Shown here in pieces: positions 8,958-17,658 of a DNA stretch of 64,000 bases; positions within the stretch are counted from its first letter, which is position 1; the number at the start of each line of letters is the position of its first letter. Origin of the DNA: Hyphomicrobium sulfonivorans (GTDB taxonomy: Bacteria; Pseudomonadota; Alphaproteobacteria; Rhizobiales; Hyphomicrobiaceae); the NCBI RefSeq assembly GCF_013306565.1, contig NZ_PZPO01000001.1, positions 372,001 through 436,000 of the forward strand, written 5' to 3'. The notes under the pieces were generated by a model. It was given only the letters and a program-made list of their open reading frames with translations. It was not told the DNA's origin and searched no databases. The translations under genes were made by a program, and so were the position numbers.

Positions 8958-10208
8958 TCAATGATTACCTGTCGAGGTATCCGCTGCCGACACAACCGTC
9001 GCCGTCTGTAACTCCGGCATCGCCGCGCCGTTGCCGCCGCTGCCCTCCATCGCCTCCAGATCGAGCGATGACAGCCGCTCCCGACGTCCAAGAATTTTCG
9101 ACGTTGCCGCAGTCACCTTGTCGAGAGACTTGCGTGACAGCGTGAAGTGCCGCTCCAGATCCGACACCCGCTCCACCAGTTGCCCCACATCCGTCAGCAA
9201 CAGGCCAACCTCACGCTGGATGACATCGGCGTGGTCACGCATCTTGGCGTCCTTCAGCAGCGCCTGCACGGTCTGCACCGCCAGCATCAGCGTGTTCGGC
9301 GCAACAATCATGATGCGCGCGCGATGCGCCCCCTGCACGAGATCGGGAAACTTTTCGAACAGCTCGGCGCAGATGGATTCCGATGGCACGAACATCAGGG
9401 CAGTTTCCTGCGTCTCGCCCGGGATCAGATACTTCTCGGAAATCGCCGCGATGTGCCGCCCCACTGCCTCGCGAATGGCGGCATAGGCCCGGCGCTTCTG
9501 CTCGGCCGATTGCGCCACGCGCAACGCCTCAAACCCCTCCAGCGGAAATTTTGAATCGACCACCAGCGCTTCGGCATTCGGCAACCGGATGACGCAATCG
9601 GGACGCTTGCCGTTGGAAAGCGTGGGCTGGAAATCGTAGGCGCGGGCCGGCAGCGCATCACGCACGATCGTTTCCATGCGCATCTGACCGAACGCACCAC
9701 GCGCCTGCTTGTTCGCTAGCACGCTTTGCAGCGACACGACCTCGCTTGATAGGTCGGCAAGACTGCGGTTCGCCTGATCGATAAGCGCCAGACGCTCGTT
9801 CAGGGTTGAAAGACTTTCAGATGTACGGCGCCCGGCTTCGTTGAGGTTGTCACCCAGCCGCGCCGAAGTCACATCCAGCGTTTGTGCCAGATGGCGGGCC
9901 ATGCCATCCAGCCGATCGTTCAAAGCGCGCACCTGCTCCGCGTTTTGCTGCGCGGTGAATTCGGCTATCGCGGACAGGCGGCCCTTCAGTTCGGCAAACT
10001 CCACCTGGGCGGCTTCCTGCGAGGCGGCATGAGCCGCGTCGGTTCTAGCCCGATTGCTGCGTTCCATGGCGCGCAGCAGCAGCACCAGCGCGCCAAATGC
10101 GATCGCGCCGCCAATTGCATAAAATGCAACCTGCGGCACATCGGCCAGGGCGTTTTCCAGCGCCTGCCGAACCTCATTGATATCGATGCTTTGCAGTCTT
10201 TCGAGCAT
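8958..10208 (-). CDS. rmuC: RmuC domain DNA recombination protein
   Basis: The 416-residue protein has one N-terminal transmembrane helix (about residues 27-46), a long coiled coil (about residues 60-165), then the RmuC domain with the conserved ALVVDSKFPLEGF and QETALMFVPSESI segments. RmuC was identified in E. coli as limiting recombination at inverted repeats, and its core resembles a restriction-endonuclease fold. The C-terminal tail beyond the domain is Gly/Ala-rich and low in conservation. The gene stands alone on the minus strand and converges on the PAP2 gene. Confidence 0.92.
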   Translation of the reverse strand: MLERLQSIDINEVRQALENALADVPQVAFYAIGGAIAFGALVLLLRAMERSNRARTDAAHAASQEAAQVEFAELKGRLSAIAEFTAQQNAEQVRALNDRLDGMARHLAQTLDVTSARLGDNLNEAGRRTSESLSTLNERLALIDQANRSLADLSSEVVSLQSVLANKQARGAFGQMRMETIVRDALPARAYDFQPTLSNGKRPDCVIRLPNAEALVVDSKFPLEGFEALRVAQSAEQKRRAYAAIREAVGRHIAAISEKYLIPGETQETALMFVPSESICAELFEKFPDLVQGAHRARIMIVAPNTLMLAVQTVQALLKDAKMRDHADVIQREVGLLLTDVGQLVERVSDLERHFTLSRKSLDKVTAATSKILGRRERLSSLDLEAMEGSGGNGAAMPELQTATVVSAADTSTGNH

Positions 10209-10541
10209 TGGCCAGCAAATACCTGATTCGCTGGAGCAAATTCGGGCAGCCGATTAAACGGCCCATTTGCCAAAAAAGCGATTGCCCCTCCCCAAACTGG
10301 GCACGGGCGCACACGTCACCCTAAAATTGGAACGCTCATCAGTGAGCGACGTTATTGGATGACGAAGCCGATCCCCCCGCGGCTTCATCCCGGTTTGCCG
10401 ATGGGCGCCCTCCCCTTGGCAGCCGAGCCCCGGACCTCTGGTCCGGGGCAATTTCTGCATCACGCACACCGACAGCGCCGATAAAATGCAACGCGGCCCG
10501 AAAGCAAATTGCCTTCGAGCCGCAGCGGCAGTGTGAAATCG
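10209..10541. other. intergenic stretch with two hairpins
   Basis: I see no convincing gene in these 333 bases. A perfect 10-bp hairpin with a 3-base TCT loop occupies 10427-10449 (GCCCCGGACC / GGTCCGGGGC), with no T-run on either side. A second, imperfect hairpin at about 10493-10524 (CGGCTCGAAG on the minus strand, with one G-T pair) lies just past the stop codon of the AEC permease and may end its transcript. The rest should hold the rmuC promoter. Confidence 0.5.
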
Positions 10542-11465
10542 TCAGTTGGCCGCGAGATAGCGCACCAGTGCAATCCATGCCGGCGCGGCGATCGCGAACA
10601 TGAACGACGTGACAATCAGCGTAGACGAGGCAAGGCCGACATACGTTTGATATCGGCCAGCCAGCACGATGCCGGTAAACGCGGGCGGCAGCGTTGCCAG
10701 CAGCACAAGTTCCTCAAGCTTGATGCCGGAAATGCCGAGCCACATCGCACCGCCCAACATGCAGGCCGGCACAAAAACCAGCTTCACAATCGTGTTCCAG
10801 ATCACTTCCAGATTGAGATGGAACTTGTGCGCGGACAAAACCAAGCCGGCGGCAAACACTGCAACGCCCGACGTTGCATGTCCGATCAATTCGAGCGGTG
10901 GATCGGCCAGTGGCGGAAAACGCAGACCCAACGCCACGATGATCACGGCGATCAAAGGAGCCAGCACCACAGGCTGCTTCAAGGCGTTGATCAGCGAGCT
11001 GACCGGATTGGTTCCGCCCGGCGCGACAAAGAAAACGGCCAGCGGCACCTGCAGTACGTTCACCACCAGCGCCACGATCGCAACGCTGAGCGCAGCCTGC
11101 CCGCCGAATAATGGCGACAACACCGCCATGCCCAGAAATCCAACCGTTGGCGCGGCGGCACTCAAGCCCGCGATGCCCGATTCCTGCTTATTGTGCCTGA
11201 ACCCGAACATCGCCACCAGAAACGAGATGACATACCAGCCGACCAGAACGACCGTTGATACCAGCAACGATCGCGTGTCTGAGAACAGCTCCTCACGCGT
11301 TGAATTGGCGATCGACACAAACAGCGTTGCCGGCAACGCATAGTTCAGCACCAGGTGATTGAAACCCGCCGCCTGAACCTGAGAGAACGAATTGCGCTTG
11401 CCCGAAAAATACCCCAACGCCAGAACGAAAAATATTGATGCAATATCCTGGATAATCGCAGTCAT
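10542..11465 (-). CDS. AEC (auxin efflux carrier) family permease
   Basis: The 307-residue protein is almost entirely hydrophobic, with about ten predicted membrane helices split by a charged central loop (residues ~150-170), the usual layout of the AEC family of secondary transporters. It begins MTAIIQDIASIFFVLALGYF, the conserved first helix. Family members export or import small organic acids such as malate or malonate. ATG 11463-11465 is preferred over the longer open frame because it opens exactly on helix 1. The divergent neighbour is an oxalate decarboxylase, so a dicarboxylate substrate is plausible but only inferred from position. Confidence 0.83.
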   Translation of the reverse strand: MTAIIQDIASIFFVLALGYFSGKRNSFSQVQAAGFNHLVLNYALPATLFVSIANSTREELFSDTRSLLVSTVVLVGWYVISFLVAMFGFRHNKQESGIAGLSAAAPTVGFLGMAVLSPLFGGQAALSVAIVALVVNVLQVPLAVFFVAPGGTNPVSSLINALKQPVVLAPLIAVIIVALGLRFPPLADPPLELIGHATSGVAVFAAGLVLSAHKFHLNLEVIWNTIVKLVFVPACMLGGAMWLGISGIKLEELVLLATLPPAFTGIVLAGRYQTYVGLASSTLIVTSFMFAIAAPAWIALVRYLAAN

Positions 11466-11737
11466 TCCGCACCCGTCCTGTTTCAGCCCGCAGCACCACA
11501 ACGTTCCAATTACGGCTGCAACATTCCCCAACGTCAACGTGGTGAACGGGTTATCCTGAGTGAGGCATAACCTTGAGGCGCAACATGCGCGAAATAGAAG
11601 CTCTAAATTGAAATGGCGAAATTCACGCGACCGTTAGAGCTGAACAGACATTATCCCGAGGCAAATTATTCGTCGGGATGTACTCAGCAAGCAAAGCTGG
11701 GGGCGTTATTCAGTTATCTGTTCAGGAGCTTTCATTT

Positions 11738-12886
11738 ATGCAAGAGCGCGTTCCAAACACAAGTCCGCCGGAGCCGATCGAGGGCAAGCGTGGTGCTACA
11801 ATAGCAGGCCCGCGCAACGTTGAGCTTGAGCTAATGGCACCGGATCTATTTGCTCCGCCGCCAACGGATTCCGGCTCGCTTCCCAACATGCATTTTCCGT
11901 TCGCGTTCGCGCATAACCGTCTTGAAGAAGGCGGATGGGCCCGCGAAATCACAGCGCGCGAACTGCCTGCTCTCACGTCCATGGCTATCGTCAACATGCG
12001 GCTTGGGCCTGGCGTGGTTCGCGAACTGCATTGGCACAAGGAAGCCGAGTGGGCCTACATCACGGCTGGAAAGGCGCGTCTTACCGTAGTCGATGCAGAT
12101 CGGCACGCGTATGTGGACGACCTCGAACCCGGCGACGTGTGGCTCATTCCCTCCGGCGTACCGCACTCCATTCAGGGGCTGGAAGAAGGCACCGAGTTTG
12201 TTCTGGTGTTTGACGACGCCCAGTTTTCTGAAAACCAGACGCTGCTGATCACCGAGTTTCTGGCCCACATGCCGCGCGAGGTTGTATCCAAAAACTTCGG
12301 GCTGCCCGAAGCAGACTTCGACAGTTTGCCGAAGCACCAGAAGTACATCTTCCCGTTGCCGGTGCCGCCGCCGCTTGACGTCGTGCGCAAGCAATTGACC
12401 GAAGTGCCAGCACCCCAGCCCTATGTGTTCCACGCCTCAAAGGTGCCAGCGACAAAGTTTGACGGTGGCTCGACCAAGATTATTGACGCGCGACACTTCC
12501 CTGAAACGACGCTTGCCGCGTTGATCATCGACCTTGAACCCGGTGCGCTGCGTGAAATTCATTGGCATCCTGACGCCGACGAGCTGCAGTATTACACCAA
12601 GGGCAAGGGGCGCATGACGGTGTTCGATGCAACGTCAAACGCACGCACTTTCGATTTCCAGGCTGGCGATGTCGGATGTGTTCCGAAAACACTTGGCCAC
12701 TACATCGAGAATACGGGCACTGAGCCGTTGCAGGTCATCAACGTGTTCAACTCAAGGGATTACCGCGACATCTCACTGAACCAGTGGATGGCGCTTACAC
12801 CGCCGGAGATGGTCAAGGGCACGCTGAACCTGAACGAGAAAGTGATGGGTGCGTTGCGCCGCTCGTATCAGCCGGTCGTGAAGTAG
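11738..12886 (+). CDS. oxdC: oxalate decarboxylase, bicupin
   Basis: The enzyme converts oxalate to formate and CO2 using manganese. Two cupin domains are visible. Cupin 1 has ELHWHKEAEW with two His and the Glu ligand, and a later PHSIQGL His. Cupin 2 has EIHWHPDADE and a later GHYIEN His. The lid of the first site reads SENQT, close to the SENST lid that distinguishes the decarboxylase from oxidase variants in Bacillus OxdC. The 382-residue length is typical and no signal peptide is visible, so it should be cytoplasmic. ATG 11738 has CAGGAG about ten bases upstream. An intrinsic terminator follows at 12912. Confidence 0.92.
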   Translation: MQERVPNTSPPEPIEGKRGATIAGPRNVELELMAPDLFAPPPTDSGSLPNMHFPFAFAHNRLEEGGWAREITARELPALTSMAIVNMRLGPGVVRELHWHKEAEWAYITAGKARLTVVDADRHAYVDDLEPGDVWLIPSGVPHSIQGLEEGTEFVLVFDDAQFSENQTLLITEFLAHMPREVVSKNFGLPEADFDSLPKHQKYIFPLPVPPPLDVVRKQLTEVPAPQPYVFHASKVPATKFDGGSTKIIDARHFPETTLAALIIDLEPGALREIHWHPDADELQYYTKGKGRMTVFDATSNARTFDFQAGDVGCVPKTLGHYIENTGTEPLQVINVFNSRDYRDISLNQWMALTPPEMVKGTLNLNEKVMGALRRSYQPVVK

Positions 12887-12911
12887 TCATTCAGCCTGCA
12901 AACGACAGTGG

Positions 12912-12947
12912 AATGGCGGTGCCACATTGGCATCGCCATTTTTGTTT
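12912..12947 (+). terminator. intrinsic terminator of oxdC
   Basis: The arm AATGGCGGTGCCA pairs with TGGCATCGCCATT (one G-T pair) around a 3-base CAT loop, followed by TTTGTTT. It lies 25 bases after the oxdC stop codon and separates that gene from the porin. Confidence 0.85.
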
Positions 12948-13059
12948 CATCCGCTCCCGTTGCCGCGCGCCCTTCTGCAACCAGTCGTTGCCGAATTTTG
13001 GATGGTTTGGTACCGCCGAAGTATTGTGAATCGCAATCTGATTCGAGGTGACGGGCACG

Positions 13060-14520
13060 ATGCAGTCGCTATCCAGTTCGAACAGCGCTGCTCTTCGCAT
13101 CAGGACATTGCTTCTGGCGTCGGTTGCGCTCCACCTGGCAACCTCCCCTTTGCTTGCCGATGAAGACGACTCCGCGCAGCGGATTCCGTCAAGCGCACGC
13201 GATCTTTACAGCCCATCGCAAAGATCGTTCGAGCCGCAGGCTGCACTTCCCGGCGGACCACATCAAAATCCACGCGGCACCGGTGGCGATGCAGATGACG
13301 ACAGTCATTCACATCCGGTGCTGATGCAGAACCTGAAACAGCGGTTGCAATATTCCGACCCGTTCTTCCGCGACATGGTGGTCGACCTTTACGCGCGCAC
13401 CCATTACTTGCGGCAGGACAATGCGAACCTGTCACGCCAGCAGGCATGGGCCGGCGGCGGCGCGGTGTCGCTGCGAACCGGCTTCTATCGCGACTTCCTG
13501 CAATTTGAGATTGTTGGCGCTACTTCGCAGCCGCTCTACGCGCCTTCCGGCGAAGGCGGCACACTGCTGCTGACTGAGCAACAGGCGGAAGTCAGTGCGC
13601 TCTCGGTTGCCAACGCCAGAATGCGATTTCTGGGACAGGAGCTCACAACCGGTCGACAGCTTTTGAAGACGCCATATGTCAACCCGTATGACACGCGCAT
13701 GATCCCGAACACGGTTGAAGGCGTCGTACTCACACGGCAGCGCGATAAGTCGAGCTGGCTTGATTATGGCGGCGGCTATCTGTGGGGATTCAAGGCGCGC
13801 GATTCCAGCTATTTCGTTTCGTTCTCGAACGAACTTGGCATCCACGAAGACCGAGGCATGCTGTTCGGCGGACTCAAGCTGACACCCGTCGATGGTCTAA
13901 CCATCGGCGGCTTCAACTATCTCATTCCAGACGTACTCAACACCGCATTTGCTGAGGCCGACTGGCTTCTACCGACGATCATTCATGAGGTCGATTTCCG
14001 CCTCAGCGTGAATTACACCAACCAGCAATCGGTCGGCTCCAGGCTGATGCGCGGCGGTGATTTCTCTGCATCACAGATTTCCGCGCGGGCCGCAGCAAGC
14101 TACGCCAACGCAACCGGCTATGTTGCGTTCTCAAACAACGGTAAGAGCGACGATCTGGTCAACCCGTTCGGCAGCTTTCCTGCCTATACCAACATGGACC
14201 AGATGCACTTCAACGAAGCTGGCCAAACAGCGATTGTCGGCGGCATCTCATATGACTTTTCGGAACTTGTCGCCGATGGGCTGAAGTTTGCCGTTCTGTA
14301 CGGCAATGCGTACGGGATAATCGATCCGGCAACCGGAGCACCGCGTTCCGATCAACGAGAACTCGACATCAAGCTTGAGTACCTGCCGAAGTCTGGCCCA
14401 TTCGCCGACACGCACCTGATGTTCATATATTCGGATGTGCAGTTCCCCGAGAACCGGCCGGGCGAGCGCCGCCAGCAGCAGTTTCACGGCGCGCTGACTT
14501 ATCTGCTGCCCACCCTCTGA
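13060..14520 (+). CDS. OprD-type outer membrane porin
   Basis: The protein starts with a signal peptide ending near SPLLA|DED and continues as alternating beta-strand segments of an 18-stranded porin. The signature stretch GRQLLKTPYVNPYDTRMIP (about residues 207-225) is diagnostic of the OprD family of substrate-specific channels for basic amino acids, dipeptides or small carboxylates. At 486 residues it is slightly longer than Pseudomonas OprD; the extra part is an N-terminal His/Asp-rich insert (GGDADDDSHSH). ATG 13060 is favoured because GAGGTGACGG precedes it, over GTG 13048. It may admit oxalate or another acid for the decarboxylase next door, but that is inference from neighbourhood. 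Confidence 0.85.
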   Translation: MQSLSSSNSAALRIRTLLLASVALHLATSPLLADEDDSAQRIPSSARDLYSPSQRSFEPQAALPGGPHQNPRGTGGDADDDSHSHPVLMQNLKQRLQYSDPFFRDMVVDLYARTHYLRQDNANLSRQQAWAGGGAVSLRTGFYRDFLQFEIVGATSQPLYAPSGEGGTLLLTEQQAEVSALSVANARMRFLGQELTTGRQLLKTPYVNPYDTRMIPNTVEGVVLTRQRDKSSWLDYGGGYLWGFKARDSSYFVSFSNELGIHEDRGMLFGGLKLTPVDGLTIGGFNYLIPDVLNTAFAEADWLLPTIIHEVDFRLSVNYTNQQSVGSRLMRGGDFSASQISARAAASYANATGYVAFSNNGKSDDLVNPFGSFPAYTNMDQMHFNEAGQTAIVGGISYDFSELVADGLKFAVLYGNAYGIIDPATGAPRSDQRELDIKLEYLPKSGPFADTHLMFIYSDVQFPENRPGERRQQQFHGALTYLLPTL

Positions 14521-14528
14521 TCGGGAGC

Positions 14529-14562
14529 CCCGGCGCGCCAGCTATGCAGCTCGCACGCCGGG
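14529..14562. terminator. hairpin between convergent genes
   Basis: CCCGGCG pairs with CGCCGGG around a 20-base loop that itself contains a short AGCT inverted repeat. It lies just after the porin stop and just before the end of the peroxidase gene on the other strand, so it may end both transcripts, although the T-run is weak. Confidence 0.55.
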
Positions 14563-14581
14563 ATTAACATCACACACTGAC

Positions 14582-15802
14582 CTACTGTCCCATCTCCGGC
14601 ATCAGATGCTCGTAGCGCTTGTCCGTCAGCGTTCTGAGAAACGCTTCCAGCGCCTTGATGCGATAGTCGCTCAGTGCCAGTCCGGTCTTGAGCTGGAACG
14701 TGGAAAGGTTCTCCGGCACCTCAGCATCGCCCCAAGGCTTGCCCGTTTCCGGGTTGATCTGGGCCGCTGGCTGCAAGCTGGTGTACTTGTTGTAAAACTC
14801 GATCGATGTACGCAGCTTGTCGAAGACACCGTTGTGCATGTAAGGCCCGGTTACAGCCACGTTGCGCAGCGTCGCCACCTTGAATTTTCCGGCCTGCGCC
14901 GGATCGGCAACGTGCGTGCCGCTGTTCAATCCGGTGTCGACATAGTCGCTGCCCTTGCCGCTCAATTCACGCGCCTTCGGGTTCACCGGCAAGCCGATGT
15001 TGTGATACTCGAAGCTCGTGAACAGCTCGGTCGAGAGATCGCCACCGCTGCGTATCGGCCGATGGCACAGCTGACAGTTCCATGTCAGAAACACCTGACG
15101 GCCAAAGTCCTCCAGCGACGTGAACTTCTCCTCGCCGCGCAGGACGCGATCGTACTTTGAATCGAACGGCGAAAATTCTGCCGTGCTTTGATATGCCGCC
15201 AGCGCCTGAGCAGCGGCGTCAAACACCTTCTCGGGATCTGAGAAAACATCATCACCGAAGAGCTGCTTGAACAGCACGGCATAGTCGGCGTTCTCGCGGA
15301 TACGCTCCGCCACGGATGCGCCGTCCGGCATGTTCATCTCAAGCGGATTGAGCATCGGCCCCTTGGCCTGCTCCTGCAGATTGTCGGCTCGACCATCCCA
15401 GAACAGTCCGCCCGTAATCTTGCCGTTCTCGTGCTTCGTCAGCGGCGGCGTCATATGCGAATACATGAGCGTCGGCGTATTGCGATCGCCCATCGCACCC
15501 GCTTCGTCGCCCATCGATACGGCGCGCCCGGCAGCTGATTCACGCGGATCGGTGAATGCGTATTCCGGATTGTGGCAGGTCGCGCAGGACTGCGTGCGAT
15601 TCTTTGACAGGTTCGTATCGAAGAACAGGCGGGCGCCAAGCTGTTCAATCGGCTTCAGCTGCACGTTCTGGCTGGCAGACGTGGGAACGTTGAGGAAAAG
15701 CGGCGCGGTCAGCACCGCCAGCGCCGGCAGGATGATGACGCCAATCCTCCGTTTCCAGTTGTTTTGTTCCGCGCCCCCACGCGCGACCGTTTCAGCTTTC
15801 AT
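14582..15802 (-). CDS. di-haem cytochrome c peroxidase / MauG family protein
   Basis: Two c-type haem sites are present: CATCH in RTQSCATCHNPEYAFTD (N-terminal domain) and CQLCH in TWNCQLCHRPI (C-terminal domain). This spacing defines the bacterial di-haem peroxidase/MauG family, which reduces hydrogen peroxide in the periplasm or modifies proteins. A membrane or signal segment RIGVIILPALAVLTAPLFL lies near residues 18-36, so the protein is exported by Sec. I use ATG 15802 (MKAETVARGG), which gives 406 residues; ATG 15847 would add 15. No methylamine genes adjoin it, so peroxidase activity is the better guess. Confidence 0.88.
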   Translation of the reverse strand: MKAETVARGGAEQNNWKRRIGVIILPALAVLTAPLFLNVPTSASQNVQLKPIEQLGARLFFDTNLSKNRTQSCATCHNPEYAFTDPRESAAGRAVSMGDEAGAMGDRNTPTLMYSHMTPPLTKHENGKITGGLFWDGRADNLQEQAKGPMLNPLEMNMPDGASVAERIRENADYAVLFKQLFGDDVFSDPEKVFDAAAQALAAYQSTAEFSPFDSKYDRVLRGEEKFTSLEDFGRQVFLTWNCQLCHRPIRSGGDLSTELFTSFEYHNIGLPVNPKARELSGKGSDYVDTGLNSGTHVADPAQAGKFKVATLRNVAVTGPYMHNGVFDKLRTSIEFYNKYTSLQPAAQINPETGKPWGDAEVPENLSTFQLKTGLALSDYRIKALEAFLRTLTDKRYEHLMPEMGQ

Positions 15803-16002
15803 ATCGTCACCAGACTTGCAGGAATTGCGATCCTGTCCGGTAGCCATGACGATGTAAGCAACACATCTCGCCGGCCATCCGAGACGGATCCCACAGCCGG
15901 GCAGCATATGGCGGCAGGATGCCGTTTGGCCTCCCCCCTTCCTTTACATCTTCCTTACATATTCGCGGCGCGACCAGCCGCTTTCATCCTGTACGCAGGT
16001 GC

Positions 16003-16044
16003 AAAAAAAGCAGCCCGGCACAACGATGAGACCGGGCTGCTTTT
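16003..16044 (-). terminator. intrinsic terminator of the Crp-type gene
   Basis: On the minus strand GCAGCCCGG pairs with CCGGGCTGC around a 13-base loop and is followed by seven T residues. The mirror T-tract on the + strand is four long, so it could work in both directions. Confidence 0.9.
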
Positions 16045-16075
16045 GCTCTACTTTCGGGGGCGATGCTCGGGCGGC

Positions 16076-16789
16076 TTAAAAGCCAGCCGCTTCACCCACG
16101 CAGATCTTCTCCATCAGGTCGCGGTCGAGAATAGCGATGCGATCTTTGCTCAACGGCATGATCGCGCCAGCAGTCCGTAGCCGCCGCAGCACCCGGCCCA
16201 CAGTCGCCGCCGCCAGTCCCAGACAGCAGGCGATATCCTGCTGCGCGGGCACGATCCGCAGCTCACCGGAATCGCCATTGCCATCGGCCTTGGGCAACGA
16301 AAGGATGAAGCCAGCCAGCGCTCCAGCCGCATTGGTGCGCAGGCGTGCACTGGCCTCCCGCTGCAGCTTTTCAAGTTTGCTGGTGAGAGCGTCGCCAATC
16401 ATGCGCTGCAGCGCCGGTGACTGCTCTATGGCATCGCGGCTGATGCGCATGAGCATCGTCCGCGAGATTGCCTCCGCAGACGATTGATATGTCTCGGCGG
16501 AGGAGAAGCCCAGGAACGAGCCGGCGCCGGCCACTTCCATCGCCTGCCGATGGCCGACATCGTTCTGCGCGGAAAGAACAACCGCACCGGAAACAACCTT
16601 ATAGACGACGTCTGCCGGTTGCCCCTGCTCGAAAACCTTGCGCCCCTTGGAGTAGACAACGGTTGTTGCCTTGTCGCCAAGGCCTCGCAGCGCAGCGGGG
16701 TTAAGCACAGTTGCCGTGCGGTGAGGCATATGGCCAGCATCGCCAGCGCGCGCGGACATGATCCGCGCAGCAGTGTCCATTTTCGTCAT
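16076..16789 (-). CDS. Crp/Fnr family transcriptional regulator
   Basis: The 237-residue protein has an N-terminal cyclic-nucleotide-binding-like barrel (about residues 25-130, with GRKVFEQGQPADVVYKVVSG) and a C-terminal winged helix (about residues 160-225) whose recognition helix reads CCLGLAAATVGRVLRRLRTAG. The four-cysteine cluster that FNR uses to hold an iron-sulphur centre is absent from the N-terminus, so it is not an FNR-type oxygen sensor; it is closer to FixK/Dnr-like members, effector unknown. ATG 16787-16789 opens the protein. A strong terminator follows at 16003. Confidence 0.9.
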   Translation of the reverse strand: MTKMDTAARIMSARAGDAGHMPHRTATVLNPAALRGLGDKATTVVYSKGRKVFEQGQPADVVYKVVSGAVVLSAQNDVGHRQAMEVAGAGSFLGFSSAETYQSSAEAISRTMLMRISRDAIEQSPALQRMIGDALTSKLEKLQREASARLRTNAAGALAGFILSLPKADGNGDSGELRIVPAQQDIACCLGLAAATVGRVLRRLRTAGAIMPLSKDRIAILDRDLMEKICVGEAAGF

Positions 16790-16864
16790 TGATAAGATCT
16801 CGCCAAATCTTGCCCAGCCGTCCACGCAGGAAAGGCCGGTGTCTTCCGTTGGATGATGTTTCGA

Positions 16865-17236
16865 TTAGGCGAGGTTGAGCGGTGGTCCGCGCGGCTGAGC
16901 AGGTGCTTCAAACCGAGATGGTAGTTCAGGAACCTTGAGTGCGAACGAGAGCCGCACAGGCAACAGGAAGTCGGGAACAACCAGCGCAAATTCCGGCAAC
17001 GGGCAAATGGCTGGACCGAGCAGGCAAGCTTCGCAGATTGCGCTTTTGACTTCGGCTGAGCCGTTGATCGACGCCTTGGCGCATAGGTGCGGAACTGTGC
17101 CATCCGGCAGCGCGAACGCCGTTAGGTCCGGCGTCGGCTTCATAGGCACGTGCGCAAGCGGCAGCGTCATCATCGCTAGCCCGTAAAGGGCGGCGAGCAT
17201 CAGACAGACTGCGCTTTTGTACCTCATGGACCGCAT
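16865..17236 (-). CDS. small exported protein, DUF2946-like
   Basis: The 123-residue product starts with a hydrophobic signal-like segment (CLMLAALYGLAMMTLPLA) and contains CEACLLGPAICPLPE near residue 70. It ends in a Pro-rich PAQPRGPP tail. The CxxC with following Pro-rich stretch and the terminal PRGPP resemble the DUF2946 group of exported proteins often found near copper genes, but I am not certain of the family. The gene is 75 bases upstream of the Crp-type regulator on the same strand, so the two may share a transcript. Confidence 0.55.
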   Translation of the reverse strand: MRSMRYKSAVCLMLAALYGLAMMTLPLAHVPMKPTPDLTAFALPDGTVPHLCAKASINGSAEVKSAICEACLLGPAICPLPEFALVVPDFLLPVRLSFALKVPELPSRFEAPAQPRGPPLNLA

Positions 17237-17658
17237 TTGGCCATGCTACGCAGCCGATGCCAATGACGTCAATTAAGCTCCGTCGATCAAGACAGATGGC
17301 CGCAGAGCCAATTGCCGGGAATTATTAGGAAAAACGGCCTCCCAGAACGCGTGCAGCGCAGCATTTTCAAGCGATGGAGTGCGGATTGCCTGGCCCTTTG
17401 ATGTGTGCACACGCAGCAATTTTACTGGCTCTAAATTCCAGCTGCTTTCCCTGACAATTCTGCGCTCAGGTTGCGCGTCGATCTCGACTGCCTAAGCGAT
17501 ATGTAAAATCGGCCGCCTCAAGTTCAACACGCGCCACCTGGCCCAGCATCTGGCAGGGAATCACAATGCGCGCGCCAACGCATCGACGCGCGCTCCGCTT
17601 AGCCGTGCGATGCGGGTACTCGCCACCGCAACGCGATAGGACACCGTCAAAGCATGGC
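17237..17658. other. gene-free stretch
   Basis: I see no supported gene in these 422 bases. It should hold the promoter for the small exported protein (minus strand). The only striking detail is a 10-bp palindrome GTGTGCACAC near 17403. Open frames running into it from 17566 are shadows of nhaA. Confidence 0.5.

Noticed and set aside
10427-10449. Perfect 10-bp hairpin as another member of the CCGGC hairpin family
   Set aside because: It lacks the one-sided CCGGC insert and the GCG-A core, so it was kept as a separate inverted repeat.
10509-11111. 200-codon + strand frame over the AEC permease
   Set aside because: Rich in Arg, Gln and His with no family resemblance; the opposite strand has an obvious membrane protein.
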